From positions 5,580,001 to 5,644,000 of the forward strand of contig NZ_LT607755.1 of NCBI RefSeq assembly GCF_900090275.1: a stretch of 64,000 bases of DNA. The letters are read 5' to 3'. Shown here piece by piece: positions 7,134-15,496 of this stretch. The DNA is from Micromonospora zamorensis. Lineage in GTDB: Bacteria > Actinomycetota > Actinomycetes > Mycobacteriales > Micromonosporaceae. Each line of letters starts with the position of its first letter. The first letter of the stretch is position 1. Position numbers and translations under genes: made by a program. The notes beneath the pieces were generated by a model. That model ran no database searches and was not told the DNA's origin. It was given only the letters and a program-made list of their open reading frames with translations.

Positions 7134-8501
7134 GCGTCCGTTGCTAGTGGCGGCTGCCAGCACGGCGGGGGTCAGGGTGTAGCGGCGGAGGAGGAGGATC
7201 GGAGGGCCGATCAGCAGGGCCGGGAGGACCGTGAACCCGAGGAGGACGCCCAGCCGTGCCGTGTCGGACTGGGTGGCGGCCGTGCCCGTGTCGGAGGAGA
7301 CGTACCCGGAGAGCTGGAGCACCAGGCCGTAGATGCCCGGGCCGAGGGCCAGACCGAAGGTCTCCCCGGCGGTCCAGAGGCCGGTGAAGACGCCAGCCTG
7401 CCGCCGTCCGGTGCGCGCCGTGTCGTACGCGATGCAGTCCGGCAGCATGGCCAGCGCGAACACCTGCTGCCCGGCGTACCCGACGCCGAGCACCGCGACC
7501 ACCAGGTAGACGGCGACCGGTGGCAGCACCGGGGCGGCGACCAGGGCGAGCGCCCCGGCAGTGAGGATCAGCGCGGCGACGACAAGTGCGACCCGCTTGC
7601 CCAACCGGGCGCCGACCCGGGACCAGAGCGGCATCACCAGCAGTGCCGGCCCGACGAAGCAGACGAAGAGCAGGGTCGGGCCGCTCTGCTCGTCGCGCAG
7701 GACCTGCCCGGCGAAGTAATTGACCCCGGCGAGGATGGTCGCCACGCCCGCGGACTGCACCACGAAGCAGATCAGCAGCGCCCGGAACGGCCGGTTGGCG
7801 CCGGCCACGGCGAGTTGGGCGCGCAGTGTCGGCTCGCTGCCGCCCACCACACCCCTCGGCGCGGACCGGGTGCCGAGAAACGCGCCGAGGGCGCCGAGGA
7901 CGATGAGCGCCGCCACGAACAGCCCCATCCAGCGGTGCCCGGGCACGCCGTCGCCGCCGGCCGTCACCACCAGCGGGGCAACCGCGCCGGAGACCAGGAT
8001 GGCCAGCGCCAGCACGGCGATCCGCCAGGTCATCAGCCGGGTGCGCTCGGCGTAGTCGTCGGTCATCTCGGCCGGCATGGCCACGTACGGCACCTGGAAG
8101 AACGCGAACGCGGTGGCGGTGGCCAGGAAGGCGAGCGCCACGTACGCCACGGCGGCCGGACCGTTGCCGAAGGGCGCGGCGAAGATGGCCGCGAACAGCA
8201 CGGCGAGCCCGAGACCGGCGACGAGCAGGTACGGCCGGCGAGCGCCCCAGCGTGACCGGGTGCGGTCGGAGATCCGCCCGGCGACCGGGTTGACCAGCAC
8301 GTCCCACGCCTTGGGCAGCAGCACCAGCAGGGCGGCCAGGCCGGCGGCCACGCCCAGCGTGTCGGTCAGGTACGGCAGCAGCAGCAGTCCGGGCACGGTG
8401 CCGAACGCGCCGGTGGCCAGCGAGCCGAGCGCGTACCCGGCGTGCACGCCACGGGGCAGCCGGCCGTTGGCTGACGAGCCGGCGCCCGGCTGCGTTTTCA
8501 T
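7089..8501 (-). CDS. MFS transporter, GPH (glycoside-pentoside-hexuronide:cation symporter) type
   Basis: A 470-residue integral membrane protein with about 12 helices. It carries the GPH/MelB signature DRTRSRWGARRPYLL after helix 2-3 and an N-terminal half starting PRGVHAGYALGSLATGAFGT. Such proteins take up sugars or glycosides with H+ or Na+; the substrate cannot be read here. The last 14 or so residues (GRVDHGNVVGDESGKT) are polar, unlike the family, and are encoded by the palindrome at 7059-7133, so the gene end appears to have been extended by that element. The start ATG at 8501 has no clear Shine-Dalgarno. The decarboxylase gene follows 21 bases downstream. Confidence 0.88.
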   Translation of the reverse strand: MKTQPGAGSSANGRLPRGVHAGYALGSLATGAFGTVPGLLLLPYLTDTLGVAAGLAALLVLLPKAWDVLVNPVAGRISDRTRSRWGARRPYLLVAGLGLAVLFAAIFAAPFGNGPAAVAYVALAFLATATAFAFFQVPYVAMPAEMTDDYAERTRLMTWRIAVLALAILVSGAVAPLVVTAGGDGVPGHRWMGLFVAALIVLGALGAFLGTRSAPRGVVGGSEPTLRAQLAVAGANRPFRALLICFVVQSAGVATILAGVNYFAGQVLRDEQSGPTLLFVCFVGPALLVMPLWSRVGARLGKRVALVVAALILTAGALALVAAPVLPPVAVYLVVAVLGVGYAGQQVFALAMLPDCIAYDTARTGRRQAGVFTGLWTAGETFGLALGPGIYGLVLQLSGYVSSDTGTAATQSDTARLGVLLGFTVLPALLIGPPILLLRRYTLTPAVLAAATSNGRVDHGNVVGDESGKT

Positions 8502-8533
8502 GGGGCCGAATGCTACTCACGTTTGGACGGCGG

Positions 8534-8848
8534 TCACATCCCCTCATCAGGCGACCAACGGGCCGCCCTGATGTCCACGCCCTCGCCGCGCAACGGCACC
8601 CCCTCGGCGCGCAGCCGGGCCCGCGCCTCCCTCTCGTGGCCCGGCGGCAGCCGGCCGGCGGAGGTCACCACCCGGTGCCAGGGCACCGAACCGCCGTGGC
8701 GGGCCATGATGTTGCCCACCAGCCGAGCCGAGGCACGGCCCGAGCGCTCGGCCAGGGCGTCGGCGACCCCGCCGTACGACATCACCCGGCCTTCCGGGAT
8801 CCGCTCGACCAGGTCGAGCACCGCCTCGACGTACTCGTCAGGTGTCAC
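8534..8848 (-). CDS. Alkyltransferase-like protein (ATL), Trp-type MGMT homolog
   Basis: A 104-residue protein of the O6-methylguanine-DNA methyltransferase C-terminal family. The active-site motif reads PWHRV at 56-60, with tryptophan (W57) in place of the reactive cysteine of PCHRV. By family knowledge, ATL proteins bind O6-alkylguanine, cannot remove the alkyl group, and hand the lesion to nucleotide excision repair. The DNA-reading helix and arginine finger region is seen around SGRASARLVGNIMARH. The GTG at 8848 was preferred because family similarity begins there (TPDEYVEAVLDLVERIPEGRV); in-frame codons further upstream run into unrelated sequence over the divergent proB gene. Confidence 0.88.
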   Translation of the reverse strand: MTPDEYVEAVLDLVERIPEGRVMSYGGVADALAERSGRASARLVGNIMARHGGSVPWHRVVTSAGRLPPGHEREARARLRAEGVPLRGEGVDIRAARWSPDEGM

Positions 8849-8909
8849 AATCGGCCACCATATGGGAACGCCGCCGGGCGATGCGGCCGTGACCACGCAG
8901 AATGGGCGG

Positions 8910-10019
8910 GTGCGCGACGCAGTCACGACGGCCCGGCGGGTCGTCGTCAAGATCGGATCATCCTCGTTGACCACCGCCACCGGCGGCCTGGCCGACGAGC
9001 GCGTCGACACGCTGGTCGACACCCTCGGTCGGCTCACCGCCGAAGGCCGCGAGGTGGTGCTGGTGTCCTCCGGCGCGATCGCCGCCGGCCTCGCCCCACT
9101 CGGCCTGATCCGACGCCCGCGCGACCTGGCTACCCAGCAGGCCGCCGCCAGCGTCGGGCAGGGCCTGCTGATCGGCCGGTACGCGGCCAGCTTCGCCCGG
9201 CACGGCCGCACTGTCGGGCAGGTGCTGCTCACCGTCGACGACGTGACCCGGCGCGCGCACTACCGCAATGCGTACCGAACGCTGCGCAAGCTGCTCGACC
9301 TGCGGGCGGTGCCGATCGTCAACGAGAACGACACGGTGGCCACCCAGGAGATCCGGTTCGGCGACAACGACCGGCTGGCCGCGCTGGTCGCCGCCCTGGT
9401 GCACGCCGACCTGCTGGTGCTCCTCTCCGACGTGGACGCGCTCTGGACCGGCGACCCCGCCAAGCCGCAGTCGACCCGGATCACCGAGGTCCACGGCGAC
9501 GCGGATCTCGCCGGAATCACCATCGGCGGGGCCGGCCGGTCCGGTGTCGGCACCGGCGGCATGGTGACCAAGGTCGAGGCCGCCCGGATCGCCACCGGTT
9601 TCGGCATCCCGGTGGTGCTCACCGCCGCCGACCTGGCCGGTGCGGCGTTGGCCGGCGAGCCGGTCGGCACCCTGTTCCACCCGCAGCGGCAGCGCCCGAC
9701 GGCCCGGCTGTTCTGGCTGGCCCACGCCACCTCGCCCCGAGGGCGGCTGCACCTCGACCCGGGTGCGGTGGCCGCCGTCGTCGGGCGGCGCAAGTCGCTG
9801 CTGCCCGCCGGCATCACCGCCGTGGACGGCACGTTCACCGCTGGTGACCCGGTGGATCTGGTGGACACCGCCGGCGCGCCGGTCGCCCGAGGGCTGGTCA
9901 ACTACGACGCGGTGGAGCTGCCCGGGCTGCTCGGCCGCTCCACCTCCGAACTCGCCGCGGCGCTCGGCCCGGCGTACGAACGAGAGGTCGTCCACCGCGA
10001 TGACCTGGTGCTGCTCTAA
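8910..10019 (+). CDS. proB: Glutamate 5-kinase
   Basis: This 369-residue enzyme phosphorylates L-glutamate with ATP in the first step of proline synthesis. The amino-acid-kinase domain starts at VVVKIGSSSL and includes VSSGAIAAGL, the glutamate-binding PIVNENDTVA and the GTGGM loop; a C-terminal PUA domain begins about residue 280 (RGRLHLDPGA). The length is typical of two-domain ProB. GTG at 8910 fits the family start; another in-frame GTG at 8889 would add seven residues. It is followed by proA after a 90-base gap that contains an internal repeat. Feedback inhibition by proline is a family property; no regulatory site is evident in the DNA. Confidence 0.95.
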   Translation: MRDAVTTARRVVVKIGSSSLTTATGGLADERVDTLVDTLGRLTAEGREVVLVSSGAIAAGLAPLGLIRRPRDLATQQAAASVGQGLLIGRYAASFARHGRTVGQVLLTVDDVTRRAHYRNAYRTLRKLLDLRAVPIVNENDTVATQEIRFGDNDRLAALVAALVHADLLVLLSDVDALWTGDPAKPQSTRITEVHGDADLAGITIGGAGRSGVGTGGMVTKVEAARIATGFGIPVVLTAADLAGAALAGEPVGTLFHPQRQRPTARLFWLAHATSPRGRLHLDPGAVAAVVGRRKSLLPAGITAVDGTFTAGDPVDLVDTAGAPVARGLVNYDAVELPGLLGRSTSELAAALGPAYEREVVHRDDLVLL

Positions 10020-10033
10020 GGAGTCAACAGTGA

Positions 10034-10123
10034 GTGAGCGTCAGCGAACGAATCATCGGCTCAGGGCGGTGGTGCCTCAGGGCGGCACGGAGCGCAGCGG
10101 AGTGCCGGCATGAGCGTCAGCGA
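10034..10123 (+). repeat. proB-proA spacer with duplicated start-like segment
   Basis: The 13-mer TGAGCGTCAGCGA occurs at 10035-10047 and again at 10111-10123, where it forms the start of proA. Between the copies a 6-base stem (10083-10088 with 10102-10107) encloses AGCGCAGCGG; the proA ribosome-binding GGAG lies at its right foot. The upstream copy also starts with GTG and would encode MSVSE like proA. Confidence 0.6.
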
Positions 10124-11351
10124 GCAGGCCCGACGCGCCCGGGTGGCGGCAGAGACGTTGGCCGTGGCCACGCGTACGGCCAAGGACGCCGCGCTGGTGG
10201 CGATGGCCGACGCGCTGGTGGCGCGTACCCCGGAGATCCTGACCGCCAACGAGACGGACCTGGCAGCCGGCCGGGAGGCCGGGCTGAGCGCGGCCGTGCT
10301 GGACCGGCTCGCCCTCGACGCCGGCCGGGTGGCCGGCATCGCCGACGCGCTGCGCCAGATGGCCGCGCTGCCCGATCCGGTCGGCGAGGTCGTCCGCGGC
10401 TCGACCCTTCCCAACGGGCTGGAGCTGCGCCAGATCCGGGTGCCGTTCGGCGTGGTCGGCATCATCTACGAGGCGCGACCCAACGTGACAGTGGACGCCG
10501 CCGGGATCTGCCTCAAGTCCGGCAACGCGGCGCTGCTGCGCGGGTCGTCCTCGGCGGCGCACTCCAACGCCGCGCTGGTTGCGGTGCTGCGGGACGCGGT
10601 CGCCGACGCCGGGCTGCCGGCCGACGCGGTGCAGCTGCTCGACGCCAGCTCCCGCGACTCGGTCAAGGAGCTGATGCGAGCCCGTGGGCTCGTCGACGTG
10701 CTGATTCCGCGCGGGGGCGCGTCGCTGATCCGCACGGTGGTCGAGGAGTCGACCGTTCCGGTGATCGAGACCGGGGTGGGCAACTGTCACGTCTACGTCG
10801 ACGCCGCCGCCGATGTGGCCAAGGCCGTCGCGGTGACGCTGAACGCCAAGACGCAGCGCCTCTCCACCTGCAACACCGCCGAGTCACTGCTGGTGCACGC
10901 GGGCGTCGCCGACGCGTTCCTGCCGCCGATGCTGGCCGCTCTCGCCGAGGCCGGGGTGACAGTGCACGGCTCCCCAGAGGTGGCCGCCTACTCCGCCGCC
11001 GTGGTCCCGGCCACCGAGGAGGACTTCGCCACCGAATACCTGTCGGCCGACATCTCGGTCGCCGTGGTCGACTCGCTGGACGCGGCGGTCGCACATATCC
11101 GCCGCTTCGGCACCGGGCACACCGAGGCGATCCTCACCGACTCGGCGAGCGCGGCCCGCGACTTCGTCGCCCGGGTGGACGCGGCGGCGGTGATGGTGAA
11201 CGCCTCCACCCGGTTCACCGACGGGGGCGAGTTCGGGTTCGGCGCGGAGATCGGCATCTCCACCCAGAAGCTGCACGCCCGCGGCCCGATGGGTCTGCCC
11301 GAGCTGACCAGCACCAAGTACGTCGTCACCGGGGACGGGCACCTGCGCTGA
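10110..11351 (+). CDS. proA: Gamma-glutamyl phosphate reductase (glutamate-5-semialdehyde dehydrogenase)
   Basis: A 413-residue NADPH-dependent enzyme, second step of proline synthesis, acting on the unstable product of ProB. The catalytic cysteine is C254 in [11 protein letters not shown]; the NADP-binding region includes [15 protein letters not shown] and [12 protein letters not shown], and the C-terminal signature TKYVVTGDG is intact. The length is normal. GGAG lies seven bases before the ATG. The gene forms an operon with proB, which fits channelling of glutamyl phosphate between the two enzymes. Confidence 0.96.
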   Translation: MSVSEQARRARVAAETLAVATRTAKDAALVAMADALVARTPEILTANETDLAAGREAGLSAAVLDRLALDAGRVAGIADALRQMAALPDPVGEVVRGSTLPNGLELRQIRVPFGVVGIIYEARPNVTVDAAGICLKSGNAALLRGSSSAAHSNAALVAVLRDAVADAGLPADAVQLLDASSRDSVKELMRARGLVDVLIPRGGASLIRTVVEESTVPVIETGVGNCHVYVDAAADVAKAVAVTLNAKTQRLSTCNTAESLLVHAGVADAFLPPMLAALAEAGVTVHGSPEVAAYSAAVVPATEEDFATEYLSADISVAVVDSLDAAVAHIRRFGTGHTEAILTDSASAARDFVARVDAAAVMVNASTRFTDGGEFGFGAEIGISTQKLHARGPMGLPELTSTKYVVTGDGHLR

Positions 11352-11407
11352 GGCCTGTGTCCAGGTCCTCGGCCCGACCGAGGATCTGGGCAGGCTGTAG
11401 GCCGGCC

Positions 11408-12262
11408 TCAGCCCGGCTGCGAGGCGGCTCCGGCCGTCGCGGGCCGGGCGGCCCGGATCGCGGACAACGTGGCGTGCACGTCGAACTGGTGGCCGTCGTC
11501 GCTCTCCCAGCCGCCGTCGCTGCGCTGCGTCTCGGTCAACCGGCGCAACGCCCGCACCATGATCCAGTCCTGCGGGTCGATGCCGGCCCGGCGCAGCGTG
11601 GATGCCAACCACGCCACGTCCCCCGGGGACATCTTCGGCATCCGTTCGGCGAGCACCACCTGGATCCGCGCCGACTCCTGGAACATCTCCTGCCGGTGCA
11701 GCACGGCCGCGCTCAGCCAGCCGGCGGCGAGGTACGAGGGCCAGCTACCGTCCGGGCGCAGCCGCGCGGCGAGCGAGTGGGCCGCCGCCTGCACCACCCC
11801 GGCGTACGCCCCACCGACCCGATGGTCGAGCGGGCCCGACGCGCGGGCGTCCAGGCCGGCGACGGTGAGCCAGAAACCGGCGTTGGCCGACTGGAGGAAC
11901 CCGGCCTCCGGATCGCCGGGCCGGGCCCACTCCGGGGCCGAGTCGGCCAGCGACGCGTCCTCGTCCCAACTGCCGTCGGCCTGCTGTCGCGACGCCAGCC
12001 AGTCGAGCGCCCGGCGAGCGGCGGGGCGGCCGAGCGCACCCAGGTCGTCCAACTCGGCGAGCCGGAAACAGGTGGCGTCGATCGAGGCCATCGCACCGCC
12101 CCAGGTGGCCGGCCAACCACCGTCGGGTGACTGGCCGATCTCGGCCGTCTCCAGCAGCTCGGGGGGCACGGCGGTGCCGTTGCGAAGCCAGGAGAGGCGG
12201 GCTCGTTCCACCGCGTCCCCATGCGCCACGACGAACCCGATCGCCGCTTCCAAGTCGACCAC
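11408..12262 (-). CDS. Prenyltransferase/squalene-cyclase repeat protein
   Basis: About 284 residues built from alpha/alpha-barrel repeats of the terpene-cyclase and prenyltransferase class. Several repeats with the QW-like phrase are visible: QSPDGGWPATW, QQADGSWDED, RPDGSWPSYL and QRSDGGWESDD. The DxDD motif of true squalene-hopene cyclases is not evident and the protein is less than half their length, so it is probably a single-barrel relative of unknown substrate. GTG at 12262 (VVDLEAAIGF) was chosen because the upstream in-frame extension is Arg/Pro-rich and unlike the family. The Shine-Dalgarno is weak. The gene follows moeZ on the same strand after a hairpin. Confidence 0.75.
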   Translation of the reverse strand: MVDLEAAIGFVVAHGDAVERARLSWLRNGTAVPPELLETAEIGQSPDGGWPATWGGAMASIDATCFRLAELDDLGALGRPAARRALDWLASRQQADGSWDEDASLADSAPEWARPGDPEAGFLQSANAGFWLTVAGLDARASGPLDHRVGGAYAGVVQAAAHSLAARLRPDGSWPSYLAAGWLSAAVLHRQEMFQESARIQVVLAERMPKMSPGDVAWLASTLRRAGIDPQDWIMVRALRRLTETQRSDGGWESDDGHQFDVHATLSAIRAARPATAGAASQPG

Positions 12263-12365
12263 GGCAGGAACGCTACCTGCGCAGACGCGATTCCGCCTCG
12301 GAGAATCGGTTGGCCCGGAGTGGCTGCGTCGCTCCGGGTGCCAGGGCAGAGCGGCGTCACGTGCG

Positions 12366-12407
12366 TCGATTGCCGGGGCGGCGGTGTGGGCCACCCCGGC
12401 ACATCGA
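12366..12407 (-). terminator. Hairpin after moeZ
   Basis: GCCGGGG at 12372-12378 pairs with 12394-12400, and the outer TCGAT/ATCGA pair (12366-12370 with 12403-12407) extends the stem across a small bulge. It lies directly after the moeZ stop on the minus strand. Confidence 0.55.
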
Positions 12408-13589
12408 TCAGTACGCGGGCAGCGCCGGGTCGATCTGCTTGATCCAGGAGAGCACGCCGCCCTGCACGTGCACGGCGTCCCGGAAACCCGCCGCCTTGAG
12501 CGCGGCGAGCGCCTCCGCGGACCGGACGCCGGACTTGCAGTGCAGCACGATCTGCCGGTCCTGCGGCAGCTTCGCGAGGGCCTCGCCGGAGATGATGTCG
12601 CCCTTGGGGATCAGCGTGGAACCGGGGATGCGGACGATCTCGTACTCGGCCGGCTCCCGGACGTCGACCAGGAAGATATCCTTGCCGGCGTCCTGCCACT
12701 CCTTGAGTTCGAGTGCCGTGATCGTCGCGTCGAGCGTCGCTTCCTGGGCCTCCTCGGAGACCGCGCCGCAGAAGTCCTCGTAGTCTTCCAGCAGGTCGGT
12801 GACCGTCGGGTTCTCGCCGCAGAGCGCGCAGTTCGGGTCCTTACGGACCTTGATCTTGCGGTATTCCATCTCCAGGGCGTCGTAGACCATCAGGCGGCCG
12901 ACCAGCGGCTCACCGATGCCGGTGAGCAGCTTGATCGCCTCGTTCACCTGGATCGAGCCGATCGACGCGCAGAGCACACCGAGCACGCCACCCTCGGCGC
13001 AGGAGGGGACCATGCCGGGCGGCGGCGGCTCCGGGTAGAGGCAGCGGTAGCAGGGGCCGTGCTCGGCCCAGAACACCGAGGCCTGGCCGTCGAAGCGGTA
13101 GATCGAGCCCCAGACGTACGGCTTGCCGAGCAGCACCGCCGCGTCGTTGACCATGTAGCGGGTGGCGAAGTTGTCGGTGCCGTCGACGATCAGGTCGTAC
13201 TGCGCGAAGATCTCGCGGACGTTCTCCCGGTCCAGCGCGGTGTTGTGGATCTCCACGTTGACCAGCGGGTTGATCTCACGGATCGACGCGGCGGCGGACT
13301 CGGCCTTGGACCGGCCGATGTCGGACACGCCGTGGATGATCTGACGCTGGAGGTTGGACTCGTCGACGGTGTCGAAGTCGATGATGCCGAGGGTGCCGAC
13401 CCCGGCCGCGGCGAGGTACATCAGGGCGGGTGACCCGAGGCCACCGGCGCCGACACAGAGCACCCGGGCGTTCTTCAGCCGCTTCTGCCCGGTCACCCCG
13501 ACATCCGGGATGATCAGGTGGCGCGAGTAGCGGCGGATCTCGTCAACGGTCAGCTCGGCGGCGGGCTCGACGAGCGGGGGCAACGACAC
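12408..13589 (-). CDS. moeZ: Adenylyltransferase/sulfurtransferase MoeZ
   Basis: A 393-residue two-domain protein that adenylates and then thiolates the C-terminus of ubiquitin-like sulfur carriers (MoaD, ThiS, CysO), feeding molybdopterin, thiamine and cysteine synthesis. The ThiF/MoeB-type domain (about 15-260) has the ATP loop GAGGLGSPAL at 48-57 and two Cys pairs for zinc, C180/C183 and C254/C257. The rhodanese domain (about 290-393) has the persulfide cysteine C351 in LHCKSGVRS. The start is GTG with GGGGAG about seven bases upstream. Actinomycetes usually have one such fused protein serving several pathways. Confidence 0.95.
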   Translation of the reverse strand: MSLPPLVEPAAELTVDEIRRYSRHLIIPDVGVTGQKRLKNARVLCVGAGGLGSPALMYLAAAGVGTLGIIDFDTVDESNLQRQIIHGVSDIGRSKAESAAASIREINPLVNVEIHNTALDRENVREIFAQYDLIVDGTDNFATRYMVNDAAVLLGKPYVWGSIYRFDGQASVFWAEHGPCYRCLYPEPPPPGMVPSCAEGGVLGVLCASIGSIQVNEAIKLLTGIGEPLVGRLMVYDALEMEYRKIKVRKDPNCALCGENPTVTDLLEDYEDFCGAVSEEAQEATLDATITALELKEWQDAGKDIFLVDVREPAEYEIVRIPGSTLIPKGDIISGEALAKLPQDRQIVLHCKSGVRSAEALAALKAAGFRDAVHVQGGVLSWIKQIDPALPAY

Positions 13590-13712
13590 GGTGGACTCCC
13601 CGGGATCGGCGGTGTGAACCGCGCCATTGTTGCTCGCCGGAGCCCTGCTCGGCCATGAGGGACGACACGTGGCCCGCGATGCGGGAGCGGGAATAACCGA
13701 CGACCCGGTCGA

Positions 13713-14534
13713 TCAGGGGACGATGTCACCCGCGTAGCGACGGCCGTCGAGGTAGGGCCAGGCGTTGGCGACGCAGCCGTTCAGGCCGTACGTCTGCTGC
13801 TGCATCACCGGCGCGGGCTCCCCCGGCCCGGGGCAGGCCTCGTGCTCCTCGCCGAACTCGTGGCCCACCTCGTGGTTGATCACATAGGTGCGGTAGGTGT
13901 CCAGCGAGGCGCCGTAGTCGGGGACCGCCTCCATCCAGCGGGCCAGGTTGATGATGACCTGGCCGGGCAGGCGGCAGGAGGTGTAGCGCTCGGTGGTCAG
14001 CCCGCCCTCGGCGCACATCCGCTCGGACGTGACCGGGGTGGCCAGGTAGATGGTGAAGTCGGCGGCCCCCGCGTCGGCCACCCGTTGCACCCGCAGGTCG
14101 CCGGAGGCGATCCAACTGCGCGGGTCACCCAGCACCTCGTCGACAGTGGCGGCGAACGCGTCGGCGTCCTGGCCGGTGCCACGTTCGACAGCGACCCGGT
14201 AACGGCGCAGCGGACCGTCCGCACCGTGCTCGGGTGTCTCGCCGTCGACTGCGGTAAATCGTCCCGCTCCGACCGACGGATAGCTGGTGGGCACCGGGTG
14301 CGCGGGAACACCGCCCCCGTGACCCATGCCGCCCTGGGTCGTGGCGGGAGTCTCAGCTGGCGGCTCGCCGGTGCGGTAGACCGTAACGCCGATCGCGGTG
14401 GCGAGGACGAGAAGGCCGAGCAGCAGGCTGCGGCGGCGGCGCCGGTGCATCCGGACGAGCGTGGGACGCACGTACGCCGAACGGCCCGACGGGTCGGGCG
14501 GCTGGGGTGGGCCGTAACGGGACGACGGCGTCAT
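13713..14534 (-). CDS. DUF3152 membrane-anchored putative metalloprotease (copy 1)
   Basis: A 273-residue protein with a short cytoplasmic tail, one membrane helix at about 36-53, a linker, and an extracellular DUF3152 domain from about residue 100. The domain carries HEVGHEFGEEH at 221-231, which fits the zinc-binding HExxHxxGxxH consensus of metzincin proteases. A Met-containing turn may be PVMQQQTYG. Cys pairs at 174/187 and 234/254 suggest disulfides. No protease activity is established for this family as far as I know, so the enzyme call is inference. A paralog (14637-15491) lies directly upstream on the same strand. Confidence 0.82.
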   Translation of the reverse strand: MTPSSRYGPPQPPDPSGRSAYVRPTLVRMHRRRRRSLLLGLLVLATAIGVTVYRTGEPPAETPATTQGGMGHGGGVPAHPVPTSYPSVGAGRFTAVDGETPEHGADGPLRRYRVAVERGTGQDADAFAATVDEVLGDPRSWIASGDLRVQRVADAGAADFTIYLATPVTSERMCAEGGLTTERYTSCRLPGQVIINLARWMEAVPDYGASLDTYRTYVINHEVGHEFGEEHEACPGPGEPAPVMQQQTYGLNGCVANAWPYLDGRRYAGDIVP

Positions 14535-14636
14535 GACGTCGAGCCTGCCAGATTATTCGGGCATTTCTCCGGATTTGCCACTATTGCCGCAAGACGCCTC
14601 ATGGAGGGCTGGAAGGTCGGCGTGTCGGCCCGTCGC

Positions 14637-15491
14637 TCAGAGGGCAGGACCGGCGTAACGACGCCCGTCGAGGTACGGCCACTGGTTGACCCGGCACCCG
14701 TTGAGGAACAGCGTCTGCTGCATCATCACCGGCGCCGGCCTGCCCGCCCCCGGGCAGCGCTCGTGCCGATGCCCGAGCTGGTGCCCCACCTCGTGGTTCA
14801 CCACGTACGTCCGGTAGACCGCCAGCGGCACTCCGGCCGAGACGAAGTGCGGCACGGACAGCCGCCACCGATCCAGATTGATGATCACCTGGCCGGGCGC
14901 GCGGCAGGACGTGTACGGCCGACCCCCGACCCGGATGTCCACCCCACCGTCGGCGCACATCCGACCCGCCGTACGGGCGGTGGCCAGATAGACGGTGAAG
15001 TCACGAGGCGCGGCCCCGGGCACCTGCTGAAGCCGCAACCTGCCGCTGTCGACCCAACTGCCCGGCCCGGCGAGCGCCGTCTGCACCGCCAGCGCGAACT
15101 CGGCGGCGTCCTCGTTGCTGCCCGACTCCACAGCGACCCGGTAACGCCGCAGCTCACCCGCACGACCCAGCACCGGGCCGGAACGGGCGTCATAGCCGAA
15201 ACTCCCCGTGCCGGCACTCGGGACCGCACCGGGCGCCCGCAGCACCGGAGACGGGCTCGACGGAACCGCCTCGGAGGGCGACGGGCTGACCGACGGCGGC
15301 AGTGGCGCGGCCACCAGCGGCGGCAGCGAGGCGATCTCGTCGGCGGCCAACCGGTCGGCAGCGGGGTGCCCACCCGGCCCCTCGGCGACCACTGTCACCA
15401 CCGCGCCGACCGCCAACACCACCGCCACCAGTTGGGCGAACAGCGCGAAGCGTCGCTGACGGCGACCGGGGAGGGGGGCTGAGCTGGGCAT
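14637..15491 (-). CDS. DUF3152 membrane-anchored putative metalloprotease (copy 2)
   Basis: A 284-residue paralog of the neighbouring gene. It has one membrane helix near residues 15-33, a Ser/Pro linker and a DUF3152 domain with HEVGHQLGHRH, again matching HExxHxxGxxH, plus the conserved phrases RTYVVNHEVGH, PGQVIINLDRW and NQWPYLDGRRYAG. Its ATG is five bases after the stop of the alpha/beta hydrolase gene, so it is very likely the last gene of the 19791-14637 operon. Copy 1 follows after about 100 bases and could belong to the same unit. Confidence 0.82.
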   Translation of the reverse strand: MPSSAPLPGRRQRRFALFAQLVAVVLAVGAVVTVVAEGPGGHPAADRLAADEIASLPPLVAAPLPPSVSPSPSEAVPSSPSPVLRAPGAVPSAGTGSFGYDARSGPVLGRAGELRRYRVAVESGSNEDAAEFALAVQTALAGPGSWVDSGRLRLQQVPGAAPRDFTVYLATARTAGRMCADGGVDIRVGGRPYTSCRAPGQVIINLDRWRLSVPHFVSAGVPLAVYRTYVVNHEVGHQLGHRHERCPGAGRPAPVMMQQTLFLNGCRVNQWPYLDGRRYAGPAL

Positions 15492-15496
15492 CCACG

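Noticed and set aside
5430..8255. 941-codon plus-strand open frame over the decarboxylase and symporter
   Set aside because: It is the antisense of two well-supported genes and has a composition of Arg, Gly, His and Gln typical of such shadows.
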